Part shown: positions 19,496-27,020 of the stretch, piece after piece
Layout of the letters: each line of letters opens with the position of its first letter
Position numbering within the stretch: the first letter of the stretch is position 1
Assembly (NCBI RefSeq): GCF_009659535.1
Contig: NZ_VJZZ01000009.1
Coordinates: 181,793 to 245,792, forward strand
Direction: 5' to 3'
Length of the DNA: 64,000 nt
From: Aggregicoccus sp. 17bor-14
GTDB lineage: Bacteria > Myxococcota > Myxococcia > Myxococcales > Myxococcaceae
Translations under genes and position numbers: made by a program
The notes under the pieces: model-generated
Databases searched by the model: none
What the model was told of the DNA's origin: nothing
The model's input: only the letters and a program-made list of their open reading frames with translations

Positions 19496-20284
19496 GTGCA
19501 CCCCTCCGCCGCCCCGCTGGGCATCGAGGACCGGCCGGACGGCGTGCGGGTGCTCACGCTCGCGCGCCCCAGCCGCCGCAACGCGCTCGACGACGCGCTG
19601 GTGGCCGCGCTGCACGCGGCGCTCGCCCCCGAGGCCTGCGCAGGCGTGCGGGCGCTGCTCCTGCGCGGCCACGGTGGCACCTTCTGCTCGGGCTACGATC
19701 TCACCGGCCTGGGCCCGCCGGCCCCCGGCGGGAGCCTCCCGGACGACGCGCTGATGGCGCTGCTCGCGCGGCTCGAGTCCCACCCGGTGCCCAGCGTGGC
19801 GCTGGTGGAGGGGGCGGCCTTCGGCGCGGGCTTCGACCTCGCCGCCGCCTGCGACTTCCGCGTGGGGACGCAGAGCGCGCTCTTCAGCATGCCCCCGGCG
19901 CGCCTGGGCGTCGTGTACTCGGCGGACGGCATCGCGCGGGTGTCGCGCCTGGTGGGCCCGGCGCGCGCCAAGCTGCTGTTCCTCACCGGGCGAAAGCTCG
20001 AGGGCGCTGCGGCGCTCGCGTGGGGCCTGCTCGACGAGTGCCACCCGGAGGCGGCGGGCGCGGAAGGGGCCGCGCTCGCGCTCTGCGAGGCGATTGCCGC
20101 CGGAGCGCCCCTGGCCATCTCGGGGATGAAGGAGACCTTCCGGCGGCTCGCCCGCGCGCCGCTCACCCCCGAGGAGGCCGGGCACCTGCGGCAGCTGCGC
20201 GCCGAGGCCTTCGCGAGCGAGGACGCGCGCGAGGGGAGGGCGGCGTTCCTGGAGAAGCGCCGCCCCCGGTTCACCGGTCGCTAA
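19496..20284 (+). CDS. Enoyl-CoA hydratase/isomerase family protein
   Basis: Crotonase-fold protein of 262 residues. Seen: VLTLARPSRRNALDDALVAAL, the oxyanion-hole region LRGHGGTFCSGYDLTGLG, and VALVEGAAFGAGFDLAAACDFRVGTQSALFSMPPARLGV. The usual hydratase second catalytic Glu (in PExxLG) is replaced here by PARLGV, so hydratase activity is doubtful and an isomerase or other crotonase reaction is possible. The GTG start is 13 bases after the biotin carrier, in one apparent operon with accC. Confidence 0.88.
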   Translation: MHPSAAPLGIEDRPDGVRVLTLARPSRRNALDDALVAALHAALAPEACAGVRALLLRGHGGTFCSGYDLTGLGPPAPGGSLPDDALMALLARLESHPVPSVALVEGAAFGAGFDLAAACDFRVGTQSALFSMPPARLGVVYSADGIARVSRLVGPARAKLLFLTGRKLEGAAALAWGLLDECHPEAAGAEGAALALCEAIAAGAPLAISGMKETFRRLARAPLTPEEAGHLRQLRAEAFASEDAREGRAAFLEKRRPRFTGR

Positions 20285-20299
20285 GCTGCGCGCCGCGCG

Positions 20300-20893
20300 C
20301 TACGCGCCGCCGAACAGGTCGCCCATCTTGATCTGCAGGGCGCTCGCGATCTTGTAGAGCGAGGAGATGGAGGCCGAGGACTCCGCGCGCTCGATCTGCG
20401 AGAGCAAGCTGACCGAGAGCCCGGTGCGCCGCGCCAGCTGCTTGAGCGTGAGCTCCTGGGTCTTGCGCGCCTCGCGGATGGTGCGCCCGATGGCCCGGTG
20501 CAGGTCCGCCTCGGGGTCCTGGCTGAGCCCCTTCTTGGAGAGCGCGGAGCGCACGGCCGCCAGGAACTGCTCCGGCTCCATGGGCTTCTTCACGTAGTCG
20601 CTCGCCTGCGCCTTGAGGCTGGCCACGGCGGTGTCCACGTTGGGGTAGGCGGTGGCCACGATGACGGCGACGTCCGAGTCGATCTTGCGGATCTGCTCGA
20701 GCACCTCGGTGCCGGACATCTGCGGCATCATCATGTCCAGCACCACGAGGTGGTAGTCCGCCGCGCGGAGCATCTCCACCGTCTTGGTGGGGTCCGTGGT
20801 GGTCGCGACCTCGTAGCCCTCGCGGGTCAGCACCAGCTTCAGGTAGTCGCAGTTGTCCTGCTCATCGTCGACTACCAGGATCCGAATCTGCAC
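20300..20893 (-). CDS. Response regulator fused to an XRE-type DNA-binding domain
   Basis: 197 residues. Seen: a receiver domain at 1-120 with the acidic pair Asp9-Asp10, phospho-acceptor Asp53 (VVLDMMMP), Thr/Ala after VIVATAY and Lys in YVKKPM; then a Cro/C1-type helix-turn-helix at about 132-197 (LTLKQLARRTGLSVSLLSQIERAESSASISSLYKIASAL). Receiver-XRE fusions are uncommon compared with OmpR, NarL or NtrC types. The GTG start follows AAGGAGG with a 5-base gap. No histidine kinase is adjacent. A large dyad lies directly upstream, so autoregulation is plausible. It converges on the enoyl-CoA hydratase with a 15-base gap. Confidence 0.93.
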   Translation of the reverse strand: MQIRILVVDDEQDNCDYLKLVLTREGYEVATTTDPTKTVEMLRAADYHLVVLDMMMPQMSGTEVLEQIRKIDSDVAVIVATAYPNVDTAVASLKAQASDYVKKPMEPEQFLAAVRSALSKKGLSQDPEADLHRAIGRTIREARKTQELTLKQLARRTGLSVSLLSQIERAESSASISSLYKIASALQIKMGDLFGGA

Positions 20894-20904
20894 AAGTCCT
20901 CCTT

Positions 20905-20935
20905 AACCGGGAAATCGGTTCCAGTCGGAACCGAT
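20905..20935. promoter_or_regulatory. Candidate operator: overlapping inverted repeats with half-site CGGTT
   Basis: ATCGGTTCC-AGTC-GGAACCGAT (20914-20935) is a perfect dyad with 9-base arms. A second dyad, AACCG-GGAAAT-CGGTT (20905-20920), shares one half-site with it, so three copies of the same half-site lie upstream of the response regulator/HTH gene start at 20893. On the minus strand the hairpin is followed by TTTCCC, so a terminator for the upstream FHA gene is an alternative. Confidence 0.5.
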
Positions 20936-20953
20936 CCAGTGCTGGCGGACGTT

Positions 20954-20966
20954 ACAGTATCACTGT
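20954..20966. repeat. Small perfect dyad ACAGT-ATC-ACTGT over the FHA gene stop
   Basis: A 13-base palindrome with 5-base arms overlapping the stop codon of the FHA/TPR gene and upstream of the response regulator gene. It could be part of the same regulatory region, but an arm of 5 bases is short. Confidence 0.25.
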
Positions 20967-22582
20967 GCCTGGGACCGAGCTTTTTCGTACTCTTCGAGGT
21001 GGCGGCGCACCGCCTCGGCCTTGGGGTGGTCCGGCGCGAGCTCGAGGAAGCGCCGGTAGTGGTAGGCGCCCTTCTCCAGCTGCTTCAGGTTCGCGTAGGT
21101 GGTCCCCAGCATCATGTGGCAGCTGGCGAAGGCCGCGTCCGCCGCGAGGCACTTGCGGAAGAAGACCTCCGCCTCCTTGAACTGCTTCTTCTTGAAGAGC
21201 TGGAAGCCGTCCTCGTAGAGCGCCTGGGCGCCGCTCGCGGGCGCCGCGGCAGGCGCGGGGGCTGCGGCAGGCGCCGCCGGGCGCGGGGCCGCGCGGGCGG
21301 GCGCGGCAGCCTTGGCGACGGGCGCCTTGGCCACCGGCGCAGGCTCGGCGGGGGCGGCGGGCGCGGGCCGGAGGGCCTGCGCGGCCTGGGCGCTGAGCGC
21401 CGCGAGCTCGCCGGCGTAGGCCTGGGTGCCTGCACTGCGGGTGAGCAGGGCCTGGGCGGCGGCCGGGCGGCCCGCCTCGAGCTCCTTCTGGGCCGCGAGC
21501 AGCTGCCGCTTCACGGCGAGCTCCGCGCGCGCGCTGTCCAGCAGCCCCTGCACCTCGGGCAGCGGGGCGCCGCTGGCATCGTGCAGGGACTCGAGCAGGT
21601 CCACCGCCTGCTCGAACTGGCGCTCGCCGATGGCCGCGCGTGCCGCCGCGAGCCGCTGGGCGGGGGCCGCCGGGGCCGGGGACTCGGGGGAGGCCGCGCT
21701 GCCCACGGCCGCGGGGGCCGCCGGGTGCACGCGCCCGCGCAGGAGGTAGGCGCCGGCGCCGAGCACGAGCAGCGCGCCCGCCGCGGCGGCGAGCAGGCCC
21801 GCGCGCCCGCGCTGCGGCGCGGCGGCCGGAGCCCCGGGCGCGCAGAAGCGCAGCTTCACGTGGCCGAGCTCCAGCACGTCGCCGGGGGTGAGGGGCGCCT
21901 GCGCGTAGCGCTCGCCATTCACCGTGAGGCCGTTGGCCGACTGCAGGTCGATGACCCGCCAGGCGCCGCCCTCCTCGCGCACCAGCTTCGCGTGGGTGCG
22001 CGAGAGCGAGCGGTGGTCGATGGCGATGTCGTTGTCGTCGGTGCGGCCGATCCGCATCTCGGTGCGGATGAGGCTGAACTCGCGCGGCTCCGAGGCGGAA
22101 GCGGGGGCGTCCACCAGCACGAGCCGGGGGGCCTCGGCGGGCTCGATGGACTCCACGCGCCGCGGGCGCGCCGCGGCCTCCACCTGCTCGCGGCTGATGA
22201 TGGCGGTGGCCTGGTGGCGCGCGTCCGCCGCGTCCGCCTCCTGCGCGCCGTCTCCGGCCTGGGCCTGGGGCGGGGGCAGCGGCTGCAGCGAGCCCTCGTG
22301 CTGCAGCGCGAGCTCGTAGTCGCCGATCTGCAGCAGGTCGCCGTGCTGCACCGGCACCTGGCCCTCGATGCGCTCGCCGTTGAGGCGGATGCCGTTGTAG
22401 CTGCCGAGGTCCTCCACCAGCACCTGCTCCTGCTGGCGCAGCAGGCGCGCGTGGCGGCGCGACACGTTGCGCTCGGTCAGCCGGATGGTGTTGCCCTCCT
22501 GCCGGCCGATGGTGAGCTCCTCGCGCACGAAGGGGACCACGGTCTTGCGCCCTTCGTCGTCTTCGATGATGAGCTTGAGCAC
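20960..22582 (-). CDS. Double FHA-domain membrane protein with C-terminal TPR
   Basis: 540 residues. Seen: FHA domain 1 at about 20-90 (TIGRQEGNTIRL, SRRHARL, SYNGIRLNG), FHA domain 2 at about 165-245 (RIGRTDDNDIAI, LSRTHAKL, SANGLTVNG), an Ala-rich membrane segment at about 255-275 (LLAAAAGALLVLGAGAYLL), an Ala/Pro-rich region, and TPR units near the C-terminus. FHA domains bind phosphothreonine, so the protein probably reads Ser/Thr kinase signals. The frame is open to 22882, but GTG 22582 (after AGGA) gives the usual KLIIEDDEGRKTVVPF start, and the upstream extension would run over the divergent glycosyltransferase start. Confidence 0.87.
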   Translation of the reverse strand: MLKLIIEDDEGRKTVVPFVREELTIGRQEGNTIRLTERNVSRRHARLLRQQEQVLVEDLGSYNGIRLNGERIEGQVPVQHGDLLQIGDYELALQHEGSLQPLPPPQAQAGDGAQEADAADARHQATAIISREQVEAAARPRRVESIEPAEAPRLVLVDAPASASEPREFSLIRTEMRIGRTDDNDIAIDHRSLSRTHAKLVREEGGAWRVIDLQSANGLTVNGERYAQAPLTPGDVLELGHVKLRFCAPGAPAAAPQRGRAGLLAAAAGALLVLGAGAYLLRGRVHPAAPAAVGSAASPESPAPAAPAQRLAAARAAIGERQFEQAVDLLESLHDASGAPLPEVQGLLDSARAELAVKRQLLAAQKELEAGRPAAAQALLTRSAGTQAYAGELAALSAQAAQALRPAPAAPAEPAPVAKAPVAKAAAPARAAPRPAAPAAAPAPAAAPASGAQALYEDGFQLFKKKQFKEAEVFFRKCLAADAAFASCHMMLGTTYANLKQLEKGAYHYRRFLELAPDHPKAEAVRRHLEEYEKARSQAQ

Positions 22583-22739
22583 GGTAGGGGTGTCCTGTGG
22601 GCCCCAGGTATAGCAAACGCGGCCCGCCCAGGGGGAGCCCCGGGACACGGGCGGTTCTTCCACGTCGACCGGCTGGGGGTGGGGGGCTATAAGCGCGCGC
22701 GGGCGTCCCGGCGGGCGCTCAACGGAGGCGTTCCGGTCC

Positions 22740-25049
22740 GTGGCGAGCACCGAGGCAGCGGGCGTGGAGAGGCAGCAACCGCAGACCTTCACCGAGGGCG
22801 TGCTGGGGCCGGCGTACGACCGCGGCGCCTGGGCCGCTCGCTGGCGGGCGCTCTCCGCGCCGGCGCGCGTGGCGTGGGCCACCGGCCTCTTCGCCGCGCT
22901 GCTCTTCGTGCCGTACCTCGGTGCGGTGGGGCTGTGGGACCCCTGGGAGACGCACTACGGCGAGGTGGCGCGCCAGATGGTGCACCGCGGCGACTACCTC
23001 TACCCCTGGTACGAGACCTCCTGGTTCTTCTCCAAGCCGCCGCTCACCATGTGGATGCAGGCGCTCGGCATGCAGGTGGTGGGCACGCTGCGCACGGAGG
23101 GCGCGCTCGGGCTGTACACCGAGTGGGGGATGCGCCTGCCGTTCGCGCTCCTGAGCATCGCGGCGGTGAGCCTGCTCTCGTACGCGCTGGCGCGGCTGGT
23201 GAGCGCACGCGCGGGGCTCGCGGCGGGCTTCGTGCTCTCCACCATGCCCCTGTGGTTCCTGCTCACGCGCCAGGCGGTGACGGACCTGCCCTTCGTGGCC
23301 ACGCTGGTGTGCGCGATGGCGTGCGCGCTGGTGGGGCAGCTGGACGAGACCACGCGCCACCGCAGCGGCTGGTGGTACGCCTTCTACGTCTTCTGCGGCC
23401 TGTCCACGCTGGCCAAGGGCCTGCTGGGCGTGGGCCTGCCGGCGATCATCCTGCTCGTCTACGCGGCGCTCGCGGTCATCCCCTGGAGCGGCGAGTCCCT
23501 GCAGGCGCACCTGCGCTGGCTGCTGGAGCGCGGCTACCGCGCCGAGGTGAAGTGCGGGCAGCGCCCGATGCCGGTGCTCTGGGAGCAGCTCTCGCGCATG
23601 CGCCTGGGGCCCGGGGTGCTGGTGTTCCTCGGGGTGGCGGGGCCCTGGTACCTCGCGCTCACGCTCTTCGACGGCGTGGACGACGAGGGCAAGGTGTTCT
23701 GGTACCGCTTCTTCATCCACGATCACCTCAACCGCCTCACCGCGGGCGTGCACACCACCACGCCGGGCGGCTCGTTCACCTACTTCATCGAGCAGGGCGG
23801 CTACGCCATCTTCCCCTGGGTGGCGGCGCTGCCCGGCGCGCTCGCGCTGGCGGGCCGGGTGCGGCTGCGCGGCGGGACGCGGGCGGACCACGTGGCGCTG
23901 ATCGCCGCGGTGTGGGCGGGCTTCACCTTCTTCCTGATGACCTCGAGCGCCACCAAGTTCCACCACTACGTGTTCCCGCTGGTGCCGGCGCTGGCGCTGC
24001 TCATCGCGCTCTTCGTGGACCGGCTGTGGGAGGAGGGCATCGGGCCGCACGGCCTGAGCGTGCTGCTGGGGCTGGTGCTCTTCTGCGTGGTGGGCAAGGA
24101 CCTCGCGGAGAACCCGAAGCACTTCACGGATCTCTTCGTCTACAACTACGACCGGCCCTACCCGGTGGAGCTGGACACGCGCGCCATCACGCTGCTCTCC
24201 GCGCGCCCGCTGTGGCTCGGAGACCCGGTGTCCGCGGGGGCGCTGCTGCTCGGCGCCTGGCTCACGCTCGAGGCCTTCCGCAAGGGCAGCCGCCCGCGCC
24301 CGGGCCTGCGCGCGCTCGGGCTCGCGGTGCTGCTCACGGGCGCGGCCCTGCTCGCGGCGGTGGTGGGGCGCGGCCAGGTGTCCGCGCTCGCGCTGGTGGG
24401 CGTGGCGCTGCTCGCGGCGGGCGCCTACCTCGCGCTGCAGGCGCTGCGGGCGCCGGAGGAGGCGCGCACGGCGCGCTGGCTCGGCGCGGTGCTGCTCGCG
24501 GGCGTGGGCGCGCCGCTGCTCGCGCGCGGGCTCTTCGCGCCCAGCGCGCTGGACCCGCTCACCCGCGCGCTCTCGCAGCCGCTCAACGTCGAGGGGGTGC
24601 TGGGGCTGGCCTTCCTCGCGGCCGGGCTCTTCGCGGCCGTCGGCGCTGCGCGGCGCTCGCGCATGGGGGTGTTCGGCCCGGCGTGGCTGCTCGCCGCCGG
24701 CTTCGCGCTCTGGTTCAACTGGAACCACTGGGTGGACCTCTCGCACCACTGGACCCAGCGCGACCTCTTCTGGCGCTACTACCGGCTGCGCCAGCCCGAG
24801 GAGCCGATTGCCGCGTACATGATGAACTGGCACGGCGAGACCTTCTACTCGCGCAACACCGTGCTCCAGTTCCGCGACGCGCAGGCCAACCAGCACATGC
24901 GCGAGTTCGCGGACCAGCCGGGGCGCGAGTGGGCCCTGGTGGAGCACAACCGGCTCAACCTGCTGCGCAGCGCAGTGGGCCCCGGGCACGTGGTGACGAC
25001 CGTGGATCCGGCCATCAACAACAAGTTCGTCCTGGTGAGCATCGACTGA
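22740..25049 (+). CDS. GT-C glycosyltransferase, ArnT/PMT (GT39) family
   Basis: 769-residue polytopic membrane protein. Seen: a short cytoplasmic N-terminus, a first membrane segment near residue 45-65, then the luminal acidic motif DPWETHYGEVARQM and a KPPLTMWMQA block, both typical of ArnT/PMT-like enzymes that use polyprenyl-phosphate sugars. About a dozen further hydrophobic segments and a periplasmic tail with HWTQRDLFWRYYRL follow. Likely role: sugar transfer to lipid A, other lipids or proteins at the outer face of the inner membrane; the acceptor cannot be told. The GTG start is preceded by GGAGG. ABC transporter genes follow 51 bases later, so export or envelope modification is a reasonable theme. 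Confidence 0.85.
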   Translation: MASTEAAGVERQQPQTFTEGVLGPAYDRGAWAARWRALSAPARVAWATGLFAALLFVPYLGAVGLWDPWETHYGEVARQMVHRGDYLYPWYETSWFFSKPPLTMWMQALGMQVVGTLRTEGALGLYTEWGMRLPFALLSIAAVSLLSYALARLVSARAGLAAGFVLSTMPLWFLLTRQAVTDLPFVATLVCAMACALVGQLDETTRHRSGWWYAFYVFCGLSTLAKGLLGVGLPAIILLVYAALAVIPWSGESLQAHLRWLLERGYRAEVKCGQRPMPVLWEQLSRMRLGPGVLVFLGVAGPWYLALTLFDGVDDEGKVFWYRFFIHDHLNRLTAGVHTTTPGGSFTYFIEQGGYAIFPWVAALPGALALAGRVRLRGGTRADHVALIAAVWAGFTFFLMTSSATKFHHYVFPLVPALALLIALFVDRLWEEGIGPHGLSVLLGLVLFCVVGKDLAENPKHFTDLFVYNYDRPYPVELDTRAITLLSARPLWLGDPVSAGALLLGAWLTLEAFRKGSRPRPGLRALGLAVLLTGAALLAAVVGRGQVSALALVGVALLAAGAYLALQALRAPEEARTARWLGAVLLAGVGAPLLARGLFAPSALDPLTRALSQPLNVEGVLGLAFLAAGLFAAVGAARRSRMGVFGPAWLLAAGFALWFNWNHWVDLSHHWTQRDLFWRYYRLRQPEEPIAAYMMNWHGETFYSRNTVLQFRDAQANQHMREFADQPGREWALVEHNRLNLLRSAVGPGHVVTTVDPAINNKFVLVSID

Positions 25050-25100
25050 GCGGCAGCTGAGCAGCAGCAGGTGCAGTGCGCGTCACGCAGGGAGGCCCGG

Positions 25101-26045
25101 GTGAGCTTCGCGGCGGACATCGGCGGCATCCACGTGGAGGGGCTCGGCAAGCGCTTCGGTGCGCGCGTGGCCGTGCAGGGGCTGAGCTTCGAGGTGCGGC
25201 CGGGCGAGGTGTTCGGGCTGCTGGGCCCCAACGGCGCCGGGAAGACCACCACGCTGCGCATGCTCGCGGGGCTCCTGCGCCCGAGCGAGGGGCGCGCGCA
25301 GGTGTTCGGCCACCCGGTGGGCGACGGCACCGGGCCCGGCGGTGAGCGGCTTCGCCAGAGCGTGGGGCTGCTCACCGAGCAGCCCGGCCTCTACGAGCGG
25401 CTGAGCGCGCGAGAGAACCTGCGCTTCTTCCTCAAGCTGCACGAGCGCTCGGAGCGGGTGGAGTGGCCGCGCCTCTCGCGCTACCTCGAGCGCTTCGGGC
25501 TCGCGGGCCGCGAGGACGAGCCCTGCGGCGCGCTCTCCAAGGGGATGCGCCAGAAGCTCGCGCTGGTGCGGGCGCTGGTGCACGACCCGCCGGTGCTCTT
25601 CCTCGACGAGCCCACCAGCGGGCTGGACCCCGAGGCGGCGCGCGCGGTGCGCGATGCCCTGGCGGAGCTCGCGCGCGAGGGGCGCACGCTCCTGCTCTGC
25701 TCGCACAACCTGGCGGAGGTGGAGCAGCTGTGCGGGCGCATCGGGATCGTGAAGGGGCGGCTGCTCGCCTTCGCGTCCGTGGCCGAGCTGCAGCGGCGCG
25801 CGGGCGCCGCGCTCGAGGTGCGGGTGGAGGGGGACGCCACGCGCTACGTGCCCCTGCTGCAGGCGCTGCCCTTCGTCCCCCGGGTGAGCGCGGACGGCGA
25901 GCGGCTGCAGGTCACCCTCGCCGAGGAGGCGCAGGCGCCCGACGTGCTCGCGTGCCTGGTGGGTGCGGGCGCCCGGGTGCACGCGGCCGTGCCGTCCCGA
26001 CTGCCGCTCGAGGAGATCTACCTCGAGCACATCCGGGAGGCGTGA
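25101..26045 (+). CDS. ABC transporter ATP-binding protein (ABC-2/NatA type)
   Basis: 314 residues. Seen: Walker A GPNGAGKTT (42-50), the signature LSKGMRQKLAL, Walker B VLFLDEPTSGLDP, the H-loop CSHNL, and a C-terminal extension of about 80 residues typical of drug, sodium or polysaccharide ABC-2 exporters. GTG 25101 is chosen because GGAGG lies 5 bases ahead. The stop is followed one base later by the GTG of the permease gene. Substrate unknown. Confidence 0.93.
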   Translation: MSFAADIGGIHVEGLGKRFGARVAVQGLSFEVRPGEVFGLLGPNGAGKTTTLRMLAGLLRPSEGRAQVFGHPVGDGTGPGGERLRQSVGLLTEQPGLYERLSARENLRFFLKLHERSERVEWPRLSRYLERFGLAGREDEPCGALSKGMRQKLALVRALVHDPPVLFLDEPTSGLDPEAARAVRDALAELAREGRTLLLCSHNLAEVEQLCGRIGIVKGRLLAFASVAELQRRAGAALEVRVEGDATRYVPLLQALPFVPRVSADGERLQVTLAEEAQAPDVLACLVGAGARVHAAVPSRLPLEEIYLEHIREA

Positions 26046-26046
26046 C

Positions 26047-26847
26047 GTGGCCTTCCACCCCGCACGCGCGCGCGCCGTCTTCTGGAAGGACCTGCTCGAC
26101 CTGCGCAAGAACCCGCTGCTGCTGCTCTCCATGGCCGTGCTGCCGCTGGTGTTCGCCGCGGTGCCGGTGGCGGTGGTGTGGGCCTACGTGCACGAGGGCA
26201 GCGAGCAGTCCCTGCGCGCGGTGGCGCTCTTCTACGAGCCGGGCCTTCCGGCGGGGACGAGCAGCGTGCGCTTCCTCGTGGAGCGCACGCTGGTGGACTG
26301 GTTCGGGCTGTTCCTGGTGATGCCCGTCTTCATCCCCATCCTCATCTCCTCGCAGAGCGTGGCGGGGGAGCGCGAGCGGCGCACGCTGGAGCCGCTGCTC
26401 GCCTCGCCCGTGAGCGCGGGGGAGCTCGTGGCGGGCAAGAGCCTCGCCTCGCTGGTGCCCGCGGTGGCGCTCACCTGGGGCGCCTTCGCGCTGCTGTGCA
26501 TCGGCGTGGACTGGGTGGCGTGGCCGCTGGTGGGCAGGCCGCTCCTGCCGGATGCGCTGTGGGGCTTCGGGGTGCTGGTGCTGGGGCCGCTCTTCGCCTT
26601 CTTCGGAAACGCGGTGGCGGTGCTCATCTCGGCGCGCGTGAACGAGGCGCGCACGGCGCAGCAGGTGGCGGCGCTGGTGGTGCTGCCCCTGCTCGGGCTC
26701 GCCGCGGGCCAGGTGGCGGGGCTCGTGCGCGCGGGGCCCGCGCTCTACGCGCTGGAGGGGCTGGTGGTGCTGGGGCTGGACGTGCTGCTGGTGGCGCTCA
26801 GCCTGCGCCTGCTGGACCGCGAGCGGCTCCTGAGCCGCTGGGGCTAG
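26047..26847 (+). CDS. ABC-2 type transporter permease
   Basis: 266 residues with six probable membrane segments. Seen: a short N-terminus ARAVFWKDLLDLRKNPLLLL (typical for ABC-2 permeases), the conserved GERERRTLEPLLASPVSAGELVAGKSLAS block, then hydrophobic segments ending in LVVLGLDVLLVALSLRLLDRERLL. The GTG start is one base after the ATPase stop, so the two subunits are co-translated. Together they form an exporter of unknown substrate, possibly linked to the upstream glycosyltransferase. Confidence 0.91.
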   Translation: MAFHPARARAVFWKDLLDLRKNPLLLLSMAVLPLVFAAVPVAVVWAYVHEGSEQSLRAVALFYEPGLPAGTSSVRFLVERTLVDWFGLFLVMPVFIPILISSQSVAGERERRTLEPLLASPVSAGELVAGKSLASLVPAVALTWGAFALLCIGVDWVAWPLVGRPLLPDALWGFGVLVLGPLFAFFGNAVAVLISARVNEARTAQQVAALVVLPLLGLAAGQVAGLVRAGPALYALEGLVVLGLDVLLVALSLRLLDRERLLSRWG

Positions 26848-27020
26848 GCGCGCGCCGCGGCTCGGGGGTGCGGTGCCGGATGGGGGGCGGGGCTTCGCCT
26901 GTTCATCCCACATCGAAGCTGGCATGGTCGAAGCAGACGAGCGACGCAATCCGGCGCCCGCTCCCGCGTAGGGGAGGGGAGGCCGCGGTCTTCAGCGCGG
27001 TACAGGAGGCATCGAGAGCG

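Noticed and set aside
20960-22882. Longer start of the FHA protein (22882)
   Set aside because: The extension runs over the divergent glycosyltransferase start and is Arg/Ala/Pro-rich noise; GTG 22582 gives the family N-terminus.
20498-25060. Plus-strand open frame of 1520 codons over the response regulator, FHA and glycosyltransferase genes
   Set aside because: It crosses antisense genes and then runs in the wrong frame of the glycosyltransferase; no protein-like composition.
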